NCBI RefSeq assembly: GCF_052180255.1
Contig: NZ_CP197466.1
Span: 620,001-684,000 of the forward strand
DNA: 64,000 nucleotides
DNA from: Paenibacillus_AM sp052180255
GTDB lineage: Bacteria; Bacillota; Bacilli; Paenibacillales; NBRC-103111
Reading direction: 5' to 3'
The notes under the pieces were generated by a model that was not told where the DNA came from, did no database searches, and saw only the letters and a list, made by a program, of their open reading frames with translations. Every line of letters begins with the position of its first letter. Position 1 is the first letter of the stretch. Shown in pieces: positions 54,210 to 61,136 of this stretch. A program made the translations under genes and the position numbers.

Positions 54210-54422
54210 ATGGCGATAGATAAGGAAGGCAAAGAGGAGCAAGCTTCCATTGCAAAAGCAAAGGCACCAAGAGGCAAACGCAAATTATCTGCAGAAGAGC
54301 TGCAGGCACAGGAAATTGAATCATTTGCTGAGCAGTCTGAGTCTGATCATCTCAAACTCGGTGCACAGCCGTGGAAAGCCTTTTATTATCAGATTCATAA
54401 AAGGGTTCGAGAAGGGGATTGA
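54210..54422 (+). CDS. small charged hypothetical protein
   Basis: 70 aa, highly charged and low in hydrophobics (MAIDKEGKEEQASIAKAKAP...), ending WKAFYYQIHKRVREGD. A strong AAAGGGAGGGAAG Shine-Dalgarno and a 15-bp gap from the helicase stop support a real third gene of the operon. No family recognised. It may assist the SWIM/SNF2 pair, but that rests on position only. Confidence 0.7.
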   Translation: MAIDKEGKEEQASIAKAKAPRGKRKLSAEELQAQEIESFAEQSESDHLKLGAQPWKAFYYQIHKRVREGD

Positions 54423-54428
54423 GCCATA

Positions 54429-54590
54429 CTAGTCGATTTTCGCAGGTTTATCCGGCTCAACAGTCTCTGTCTCATCTTCGAGTTGGTACTCGCTTTTATT
54501 GACGATAATCTTGATGGCAGCCACGATGACTCCGAGAATGAGTAGGATGGAAAGCCAGTTTTCCTTGATCCAGATGAAAAAAGTTGGCAT
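54429..54590 (-). CDS. small single-pass membrane protein
   Basis: 53-aa protein on the reverse strand, starting MPTFFIWIKENWLSILLILG: a short N-terminus, one hydrophobic helix (about 13-30) and an acidic tail (DETETVEPDKPAKID). GGAG lies about 10 nt before the ATG. Its 3' end converges on the preceding operon with a gap of only 6 bp. The amphipathic N-terminus with aromatic residues and an Asp/Glu-rich cytosolic tail looks like a genuine small membrane protein; function unknown. Confidence 0.68.
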   Translation of the reverse strand: MPTFFIWIKENWLSILLILGVIVAAIKIIVNKSEYQLEDETETVEPDKPAKID

Positions 54591-54808
54591 GAGGGACACA
54601 CTCCAAATGAGCGATTTTCGTGTAGTACGTTGTAGTTTGTCCTTTATTACATTTTAAATAATCGGTTTGTACTCCCAAAAAATGGCTTTATTTCCGGATG
54701 ACATTATTGTAAGCTTAAAGTAATCAATATCGATGGAGCGAATGCTTCTAAATACAGTACACTAGTCTCGTAAGACAACGATTAAATCGAACGAGGAGGA
54801 TGGTACGT

Positions 54809-54919
54809 ATGAAAAAGTTTATCGCAGAATTGGTGAAAGTAACATTCGGAGTATTGATCCTAGGACGTAGTTACGTCGAGGAGATCGGGCTTGAACAGCA
54901 AATCGTGTCACTTCGATAG
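54809..54919 (+). CDS. small hypothetical protein (36 aa)
   Basis: MKKFIAELVKVTFGVLILGR start, then YVEEIGLEQQIVSLR. A very strong GAGGAGG Shine-Dalgarno 9 nt upstream and a terminator about 45 bp after the stop make this short frame credible. The first half is an amphipathic/hydrophobic helix, so membrane association is possible. Monocistronic. No family recognised. Confidence 0.6.
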   Translation: MKKFIAELVKVTFGVLILGRSYVEEIGLEQQIVSLR

Positions 54920-54965
54920 ATGTTAAGATCATCCTACTTCATATACAGATTTATAGCGTTAGCTT

Positions 54966-55006
54966 AGACCGAATCACTTCAGACAGAGGGGGTTCGGTCT
55001 TTTCGT
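54966..55006 (+). terminator. intrinsic terminator after the 36-aa gene
   Basis: GACCGAA pairs with TTCGGTC across a 22-nt loop, followed by TTTTCGTT. It could also stop transcripts of the convergent DCC gene. Confidence 0.65.
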
Positions 55007-55026
55007 TAATATAAAGTTCTAAAGCT

Positions 55027-55446
55027 TTATTCGCTTAAGAAGCGCTGCTTCATATCTGGAGTCGGGACCATGCAAGCCTCGGCTTGACCGAACCACTTGT
55101 AACGATGGTGTGCAATATAACTGTAAATCGAATCTCGTAGTGGACGTGGGACGACAATGCCTACATATAAGAGGGGCCATAACTTATTCAGTTTACGTAT
55201 TAAGCGTAGAGCCGCTGTTGATTTTGTATAAGCGCGATTATTGTCAATGAGGACGAAGGTGTTGAGATCGGATGTGGACAAGCTATAAGCTTCAAGGAGC
55301 CGCTGTCCCGCATTCGATTGCAGAGACGCGAACTGTAATTGTTTCTTAGGATCATGACGAATCGTAAATTGGACTATGCCATTACACATGTTACATACCC
55401 CATCGAACAGCACAATGACAGGGTCATTCATTGGCTTCCTTGTCAT
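55027..55446 (-). CDS. DCC-family thiol-disulfide oxidoreductase (DUF393)
   Basis: 139-aa protein of the DCC family (B. subtilis YuxK type), with the eponymous FDGVCNMCNG motif (Cys18, Cys21) directly after the first strand, followed by the FTIRHDPKKQLQFASLQS region. Predicted thioredoxin-like redox protein; physiological substrate unknown. AAAGGAG precedes the ATG on the reverse strand. Transcribed divergently from the next gene. Confidence 0.88.
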   Translation of the reverse strand: MTRKPMNDPVIVLFDGVCNMCNGIVQFTIRHDPKKQLQFASLQSNAGQRLLEAYSLSTSDLNTFVLIDNNRAYTKSTAALRLIRKLNKLWPLLYVGIVVPRPLRDSIYSYIAHHRYKWFGQAEACMVPTPDMKQRFLSE

Positions 55447-55514
55447 CGAACGTCTCCTTTTCTTTACTTTACTTTACCTAATTTAAGCATAGCATGAAAA
55501 AGAGGTGTTTCCAA

Positions 55515-55865
55515 TTGCGTGCTGATCGCATAGGCACGTCTCAATCCGGGCTGGGTAAAGTAGAAGTTGGACACAATCGACCTGTGCGCTCGAGGCGGCT
55601 TTATTTCGTGGGACAGCTGGCTGCTACGAATCTAGTTGTCATTGAGACGGAACATCAGGTTCTGGATAAAGAAGGACGCCGTAGTGTAAATGTGAATGGT
55701 CCTGGCCGAGGTGTAATTCTGCAAGAGGGAAAGTCGCAGCAAATAACGTGGGAGCGTAATGACGGGATGATACGTGCTTTTGCAAACGGCAGCGAAATTC
55801 CACTCCTTGCAGGAACAACATGGGTTCAGATTGTGCCTATTGGGACGAAGTTTGTGTTGGAATAG
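55515..55865 (+). CDS. hypothetical protein
   Basis: 116 aa with several beta-strand-like segments (LYFVGQLAATNLVVIETEHQ; VNVNGPGRGVILQEG; TTWVQIVPIGTKFVLE). The frame opens at ATG 55494 without a ribosome binding site; AGAGGTG (55501-55507) is spaced for TTG 55515, which I prefer. Not recognised. Tail-to-tail with the YqfQ-like gene, with only 28 bp between the stop codons. Confidence 0.6.
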   Translation: MRADRIGTSQSGLGKVEVGHNRPVRSRRLYFVGQLAATNLVVIETEHQVLDKEGRRSVNVNGPGRGVILQEGKSQQITWERNDGMIRAFANGSEIPLLAGTTWVQIVPIGTKFVLE

Positions 55866-55893
55866 CATGATGCGGTGTATGCGTTTGAATGGA

Positions 55894-56457
55894 TTATCGA
55901 GCAGGTTTCTTCTTAGCTAGCGGCCTTGAAGGTTTTGCACTTGGAACAACACGGTTAACTTTGGATAAGTTGTTCTTGGCTGCCTTGTTATAACCGGAGT
56001 AGACTTTGCTTGAAGTTTTTCTTTTCTTACGTCTACGACGACTCGTTCTCGGCGGGTCCTCTAAGGAACTGGATTTGTTTTTTGAAAATGAACTAAAGAC
56101 CATTTTGATCATAGGTGCCATTTGTTGAAAAGAGTTCATGAAACCTTGCACTTTATTCATCGTGCCGACGATGCCTTCAATACCGCCCATGCGGTCTATA
56201 AATCCTTTGACTTGGCCTAGGTTGAGTAAGCCTGAACCTTTGGCAGCAGTTGCTGCGCCGACTTCAGTAAGTGCAACGGCACCTCCCGGGTTTACTGGAT
56301 ACGGGGAGTACGACGCTTCGATAGGGTACGGAGCGCTTTCGATGACTTGCTGGTTGGCAGGAGCTGATCCACCGCCGAACAAGTTGCCGAAGGCTCGCTG
56401 ATCTTTAGCAGGGGAATTATAGCCTTCGTTTGGGTAATAATTGTTCACGGGAGTCAC
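55894..56457 (-). CDS. YqfQ-like protein
   Basis: 187-aa protein with a Pro/Gly/Ala-rich N-terminal region, a central conserved helix-rich segment GFIDRMGGIEGIVGTMNKVQ typical of the Bacillales YqfQ/VrrA family, and a strongly basic Lys/Arg/Ser-rich tail (RTSRRRRKKRKTSSK). Function unknown; related proteins are often spore-associated in Bacillus, which I only infer here. The frame is open to 56535, but AAAGGA-AGGATT points to GTG 56457. Confidence 0.72.
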   Translation of the reverse strand: MTPVNNYYPNEGYNSPAKDQRAFGNLFGGGSAPANQQVIESAPYPIEASYSPYPVNPGGAVALTEVGAATAAKGSGLLNLGQVKGFIDRMGGIEGIVGTMNKVQGFMNSFQQMAPMIKMVFSSFSKNKSSSLEDPPRTSRRRRKKRKTSSKVYSGYNKAAKNNLSKVNRVVPSAKPSRPLAKKKPAR

Positions 56458-56678
56458 AATCCTTCCTTTGGATTTTCTGGTATAGTGTATGTGGTAGGCA
56501 AATGTTTCGTATAGACGATTGTCATGGGTCTGCACATTTTATCTCTTTAACGCATGACATTTATAAAGTTTTTTATCCGACATGGAAAGGAAAAACTATA
56601 TTCTTGTCGAACAAATATGGTATTCTTTAATAAGGTAATGAGTTGAACACAAAGTTTTTAGTAGGGGTTGATTATGTA

Positions 56679-56969
56679 ATGCAACTAAAAAAATTAAATG
56701 ATAAAGCGATAGACCAGCTTTTTGAATCGGTATTAACCTTAAAGGATATTGAAGAGTGCTATGTGTTCTTTGACGATCTGTGTACGGTAAATGAAATTCA
56801 ATCCCTTTCTCAACGTCTAGAAGTTGCGCGTATGCTCCGCAAAGGCTGTACGTACAATCAGATTGAAACCGAGACGGGGGCTTCAACAGCTACGATCTCG
56901 CGTGTTAAAAGATGCTTAAACTATGGCAATGACGGCTATATCTTGGCCTTAGATCGCTTAAATCGTTAA
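56679..56969 (+). CDS. yerC: YerC/YecD family TrpR-like DNA-binding protein
   Basis: 96-aa TrpR-superfamily protein. The segments FFDDLCTVNEIQSLSQRLEV and ETGASTATISRVKRCLNYG (the helix-turn-helix) match B. subtilis YerC closely. Family start MQLKKLNDKAIDQLF fits ATG 56679; the upstream extension to 56643 is not homologous. Role as a transcription regulator is expected from the fold; its targets are unknown. Followed by a terminator. Confidence 0.88.
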   Translation: MQLKKLNDKAIDQLFESVLTLKDIEECYVFFDDLCTVNEIQSLSQRLEVARMLRKGCTYNQIETETGASTATISRVKRCLNYGNDGYILALDRLNR

Positions 56970-57002
56970 GTGGCTCGGACGAAAATGTAGATGAGAAAAC
57001 CG

Positions 57003-57036
57003 AAATCCTATTTTACGATTGTAAAGTGGGATTTTT
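57003..57036 (+). terminator. intrinsic terminator after yerC
   Basis: AAATCCTATTTTA pairs with TAAAGTGGGATTT around CGATTG, followed by TTT. Confidence 0.75.
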
Positions 57037-57106
57037 CGTGTTGATTGACATCTTAGAGTGGTTTGGATAGCATGGGGGTAATGGCTTAATTCGGAGGGAA
57101 TAGTAA

Positions 57107-57880
57107 ATGGGACGAAAATATGGCGTCCTCGTGATTGCGCACGGATCACGCAGCGAGGCATGGGTCAATCTCGTTGACGAAATGGCGTCTAATGTCGAGC
57201 TGCCGCAAGGCATACCGCTTGTTGTCAGTTTCTTAGAGCTTGTAGCGGGACGTGGCATTCAAGATGGCATTGACGAGCTTGAGCGGCAGGATGTCTCCGA
57301 TCTCATTACGATTCCTTTATTTATATCCAAGGGGAGTACACATGTGCATGAGATTGCTTATGCACTTGGTGTGATTCCACATACATTAGTAGAGACAGAG
57401 CTTGAAAAGTACCATATAAAAGGACGAATTCATTATACATTGCCCATTGATGATGACGCGGATGTCGCGGGTGTCATATGGGAAAAGATTCGCTCGTTAT
57501 CGGATCGACCCGAGCGGGAAGTGATTCTTCTTGTTGGTCATGGCAGCCCGCATGCGGGATTTTATGACCAATGGCATGAAGGACTGCATCAGCTTGCTCA
57601 GAGGGTAAGACAATTAGGTGGTTTTGCTGCATGTGATGCCGCGATGCTGCGGCCAGATCAACTTCGCGAGCGGGTGGTTGAGTGGCAAGCAAGCAGGCCA
57701 GAACTGAAAGTGATCGTAGCTCCAGTTTTCCTAAGTGAAGGCTATTATACGAATCAAGCCATCCCGAACAGGTTGGTAGATTTAAAATATCGGTATCATG
57801 GTCAAACCCTGCTGCCGAGTTTTCGGTTGTCGAAATGGGTTGAGCGCCAAATGATGCTTGTAATTGAACAGGAACAGTGA
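57107..57880 (+). CDS. sirohydrochlorin chelatase (CbiX/SirB family)
   Basis: 257 aa with two CbiX-type repeats: GVLVIAHGSRSEAW (about 6-19) in the first half and VILLVGHGSPHAG (about 139-151) in the second, each with the metal-binding/catalytic His. This two-domain length matches B. subtilis SirB (ferrochelatase of siroheme synthesis), but cobalt chelatases of cobalamin synthesis look the same and there are no siroheme or cobalamin genes next to it, so the metal is open. GGAGGG precedes the ATG. It is followed 41 bp later by dgkB. Confidence 0.88.
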   Translation: MGRKYGVLVIAHGSRSEAWVNLVDEMASNVELPQGIPLVVSFLELVAGRGIQDGIDELERQDVSDLITIPLFISKGSTHVHEIAYALGVIPHTLVETELEKYHIKGRIHYTLPIDDDADVAGVIWEKIRSLSDRPEREVILLVGHGSPHAGFYDQWHEGLHQLAQRVRQLGGFAACDAAMLRPDQLRERVVEWQASRPELKVIVAPVFLSEGYYTNQAIPNRLVDLKYRYHGQTLLPSFRLSKWVERQMMLVIEQEQ

Positions 57881-57921
57881 TTTAACTGAAGGTACTACAG
57901 GAAGGTAATAGGTGATAGTTC

Positions 57922-58878
57922 ATGGCAACAAAAAGAGCAAGGTTAATCTATAATCCGTCTTCCGGTCGGGAAGAAATGCGTAAGCGATTACCTGAAATTT
58001 TGCAGCGTCTGGAGCAAGGCGGTCTTGAAACATCAACACACGCCACAATTGGAGCGGGTGATGCGACACTTGCTGCGGCAGATGCTGTGGAAAGGGGCTT
58101 TGATGTCATTATCGCGGCTGGCGGAGATGGGACGCTCTATGAGGTCGTCAACGGAATTGCGGAGAAAGAGAATCGACCGAAGCTTGGGATTTTACCGCTG
58201 GGCACAACAAATGATTTTGCCAGAGCATTATCCATCCCTCGTGATTGGAAGGAAGCTTGTGATCTTATTATTGGTGGGGAAACGCGCAGCATCGATGTCG
58301 GAAAAATAAATAAGCGATATTTTATCAATATTGTAGGCGGGGGCTCCATGACGGAGCTGACCTACGAAGTACCAAGTAAGCTTAAGACGATGCTTGGTCA
58401 GCTTGCTTATTATATGAAGGGACTTGAGAAGCTGCCGCGATTTAAGCCAACTAACATGCATATCAAGTCCAAAGAAATGGAACTGCATGAAGATGTGATG
58501 ATGTTCCTGATCGCCAACAGCAATTCTGTGGCTGGTTTTGAAAAATTAGCACCTGACGCGAGTCTGAATGATGGTCAATTTGATGTAACCGTTCTGCGTA
58601 AATGTAACTTGGCTGAATTTATTCGTGTTGCGACTCTGGTGCTGCGTGGCGATCACTTAAATGATCCGCATATTATTCAGTTCAAGACGAATCATATCGA
58701 AATTGAATCACCCGATTATGTGCAGCTTAACTTAGATGGTGAACTAGGCGGCATATTGCCATGCGTAGTTACGAACTTACCGTCTCACTTGGAAATTTGC
58801 ATCGATCCATCGGGTCAATCGACCTACATGAAGCCAAGAATGATTCGTAGGAGGTTCCTGAATGACAACGAAGAGTAA
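57922..58878 (+). CDS. dgkB: diacylglycerol kinase
   Basis: Soluble lipid kinase (318 aa; B. subtilis DgkB 303) that recycles diacylglycerol from lipoteichoic-acid synthesis to phosphatidic acid. DAGK catalytic domain with LIYNPSSG (8-15), the GGDGT nucleotide loop (67-71) and LPLGTTNDFAR; the Mg-binding Asp network lies in the C-terminal half (LNLDGELGG). Overlaps rlmCD by 17 nt, the same pairing as B. subtilis dgkB (yerQ)-rlmCD (yefA). Confidence 0.94.
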   Translation: MATKRARLIYNPSSGREEMRKRLPEILQRLEQGGLETSTHATIGAGDATLAAADAVERGFDVIIAAGGDGTLYEVVNGIAEKENRPKLGILPLGTTNDFARALSIPRDWKEACDLIIGGETRSIDVGKINKRYFINIVGGGSMTELTYEVPSKLKTMLGQLAYYMKGLEKLPRFKPTNMHIKSKEMELHEDVMMFLIANSNSVAGFEKLAPDASLNDGQFDVTVLRKCNLAEFIRVATLVLRGDHLNDPHIIQFKTNHIEIESPDYVQLNLDGELGGILPCVVTNLPSHLEICIDPSGQSTYMKPRMIRRRFLNDNEE

Positions 58879-60397
58879 CAGAGGGAAAAGAGCTGGGAGC
58901 GCGGGACGTAATCGAAGTGCAGCCCAAGTGGATCTGTCGCATCTTCCGGTAGCGAAGAATGAAGAGTATGAAGCAGAGATTATTGGAATTGGGCATGATG
59001 GTGAAGGGGTGGGCCGTGTAGACGGCTTTACCCTTTTTATTCCTGGGGCGTTACCTGGGGAGCGTGTACGGGTTAAGGTTGTGAAGTTGAAGAAGCAGTA
59101 TGGATACGGAAAGCTGCTTCAAGTGTTGGAAGCAAGCCCTGAACGTGTTCATGCACCTTGTGAAATTAACGATAAATGCGGCGGTTGTCAGCTGCAGCAT
59201 CTGAGCTATGAGGCACAGCTGCGTTGGAAGCGTCAGTTCGTCGTCGATAACTTGGAGCGGATTGGGAAGTTGAACGTGGCTTCGAGTACTGGATTGAATG
59301 GGGCAACTAATGGCGATTCGAGTATTGCTGCCGATGGCGAACATGCAGCGCCAAACGAAGGGATCGTGGTTTACCCTACACTTGGGATGGACGACCCTTG
59401 GCGTTACCGCAACAAAGCGCAGGTTCCGATTGGTGAGGAGCAAGGCGGGCTAGTTGGTGGGTTTTATTCACAGGGTAGCCATCGCATCGTCGATATGGAA
59501 ACTTGCCTGATTCAGCATGAGAGTAATGATGAAGTGATTGCAAAGATTAAGGAAATCGGTAATCGCTTAGGCATTACAGCTTATTCCGAGGAGACACATC
59601 AAGGACTATTACGACATGTTGTCGTAAAGGTTGGCTTCACGACAGGTGAAATGATGGTTGTATTAATCACGAATGGATCCAAAATACCGAATCAAGAGCA
59701 GTGGATTCGTGAAATTCAGGAAGCCCTTCCGAATGTTGTATCGATCTGTCACAATGTGAACAAAGAGCGGACGAATGTGATCTTCGGTACGGAGACACGT
59801 GTATTGTGGGGTCAAGAGCATATCTATGATTACATCGGTGATGTGAAGTTCGCAATTTCCGCGAGATCGTTCTATCAAGTGAATCCTGTGCAGACCGAAG
59901 TGCTGTATCGGAAAGCACTGGAGTATGCCGACTTAAGCGGGAATGAAGTCGTGATCGATGCGTATTGCGGCATCGGAACGATTTCGCTGTTCCTTGCGCA
60001 GCATGCGCGCAAGGTGTATGGCGTCGAGATCGTGCCGGAGGCGATCGCGGATGCCGTATGTAATGCCGAGTTAAACGGCATTACGAATGTTGACTTCGGC
60101 GTCGGCGCCGCCGAAGTGGTGATTCCCGCGTGGATTGACGCGGGATTGCAGGCTGACGTGGTGGTCGTTGACCCACCACGCAAGGGTTGCGACGCGGCAT
60201 TGATCGCGTCGATTCTTGCGATGCGGCCTCGCCGCATCGTCTACGTGTCGTGCAGCGCATCGACACTAGCCCGCGACCTCCGTCTGCTTGAGGACGGAGG
60301 GTATCGCACCGAATGCGTGCAGCCGGTGGATATGTTCCCGCATACCGTTCACGTAGAATCGGTGGCTTTGTTGGTGAGGGATGATACAGATCGCTGA
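58862..60397 (+). CDS. rlmCD: 23S rRNA (uracil-C5)-methyltransferase RlmCD
   Basis: RNA m5U methyltransferase (511 aa). After a basic N-terminus comes a TRAM domain (about 38-97), then the [4Fe-4S] cysteines in CEINDKCGGC (about 100-109), SAM motifs DAYCGIGTISLFLA and VVDPPRKGC, and the catalytic Cys in YVSCSASTLARDL (about 464). In Bacillus the single enzyme methylates both U747 and U1939. A low-complexity insert of about 30 residues (near 142-172, rich in Gly/Ala/Asn/Ser) interrupts the region after the Fe-S cluster and makes it longer than the 459-aa B. subtilis protein. TAGGAGG before the ATG. Confidence 0.93.
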   Translation: MTTKSNRGKRAGSAGRNRSAAQVDLSHLPVAKNEEYEAEIIGIGHDGEGVGRVDGFTLFIPGALPGERVRVKVVKLKKQYGYGKLLQVLEASPERVHAPCEINDKCGGCQLQHLSYEAQLRWKRQFVVDNLERIGKLNVASSTGLNGATNGDSSIAADGEHAAPNEGIVVYPTLGMDDPWRYRNKAQVPIGEEQGGLVGGFYSQGSHRIVDMETCLIQHESNDEVIAKIKEIGNRLGITAYSEETHQGLLRHVVVKVGFTTGEMMVVLITNGSKIPNQEQWIREIQEALPNVVSICHNVNKERTNVIFGTETRVLWGQEHIYDYIGDVKFAISARSFYQVNPVQTEVLYRKALEYADLSGNEVVIDAYCGIGTISLFLAQHARKVYGVEIVPEAIADAVCNAELNGITNVDFGVGAAEVVIPAWIDAGLQADVVVVDPPRKGCDAALIASILAMRPRRIVYVSCSASTLARDLRLLEDGGYRTECVQPVDMFPHTVHVESVALLVRDDTDR

Positions 60398-60936
60398 GAT
60401 TGCAGTGGTGGAGCGGGTTTAGGGAGTAGTACAGATCAGATGGAATTGTGAAACAGAAGCAAGAAATTAATAGAGTTGACTGATTGTTGACGAAATAATA
60501 GGGAGATTCCTGATTCTTGAATCGGGCCTTTTCAATTACAGGGAAAGGGGTTCAACTCCCCTCAAATGTTGGACCCCCTTTCCCTGCAAGGGTGTAAGCC
60601 CTTTTTGGGAAGGGGTTCGGTGCGCTTATAGTCTAATTCAGGTTTATCTTTATTGAATGCGCCAGTTCTTTCAGATGCGTCATGTGACGGATTTGAGGAT
60701 GCTGGTGCTTTTTGAGTTACCCGAAGTTTATCCATCGTTGGGAGTTTGTTAGCTGGGTTGGGAACTACTGCGTACGCTTGAGCCTATGTACTTTATGAAG
60801 CATCAAACTTCTTGTAAAATTTTGGGCTATAAATGTATAATTGGTACTCAAGGAACTACCGTAAAGATGGAATGGATCATAATGTACGTAACGCCAGGAC
60901 GTTAAACAACTGAATTTAGTTACTGAGGTGATAACT
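60398..60936. other. intergenic region with G/C-rich hairpins
   Basis: No supported gene. CCTGATTC/GAATCGGG followed by CCTTTTC (60509-60532) may terminate the dgkB-rlmCD transcript. Next comes CAGGGAAAGGGG (60539-60550) paired with CCCCTTTCCCTG (60575-60586), extended by GTTCAA/TTGGAC, then GGG/CCCTTTTT (60590-60605). The word GGGAAGGGGTTC recurs. The remaining 300 bp show nothing clear. It marks the border between core genes and the restriction-modification locus. Confidence 0.55.
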
Positions 60937-61088
60937 TTGGATGTAACAATTTTAGGAAGTAAATCTGGACCTGAGTACGAGGCAGCCGAACATTTGGCTA
61001 GGATTTTCAAGTGTTTTTAAACAATTTTTGTTTTTGTATTGAGGTTAAAGACCATCCTCCTGAATCAGTAATGTTTCAAGGGGATTAA
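60937..61088 (+). pseudogene. possible small frameshifted gene upstream of hsdM
   Basis: TTG start behind GAGGTG reads MDVTILGSKSGPEYEAAEHL and stops at TAA 61018. A -1 shift at the TTTTT run joins a second open stretch (LNNFCFCIEVKDHPPES...) ending at TAA 61088, 48 bp before hsdM. Both parts look protein-like and have no stop codons apart from the shift. It may be a decayed small gene or chance; not recognised. Confidence 0.3.
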
Positions 61089-61136
61089 GTGATATGATTG
61101 AGCTGAAAAAATAAAGAAATCAATGGAGGCTATAAA

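Noticed and set aside
54395..54601. Minus-strand 68-codon frame (MCPSCQLFSS...)
   Set aside because: It is an out-of-frame shadow of the small membrane protein at 54429-54590, which has the credible hydrophobic helix and acidic tail.
60541..60560. GGGGTTCAACTCCCC resembles a tRNA T-arm
   Set aside because: No acceptor, D or anticodon arms can be built around it; the bases pair better in the local hairpin.
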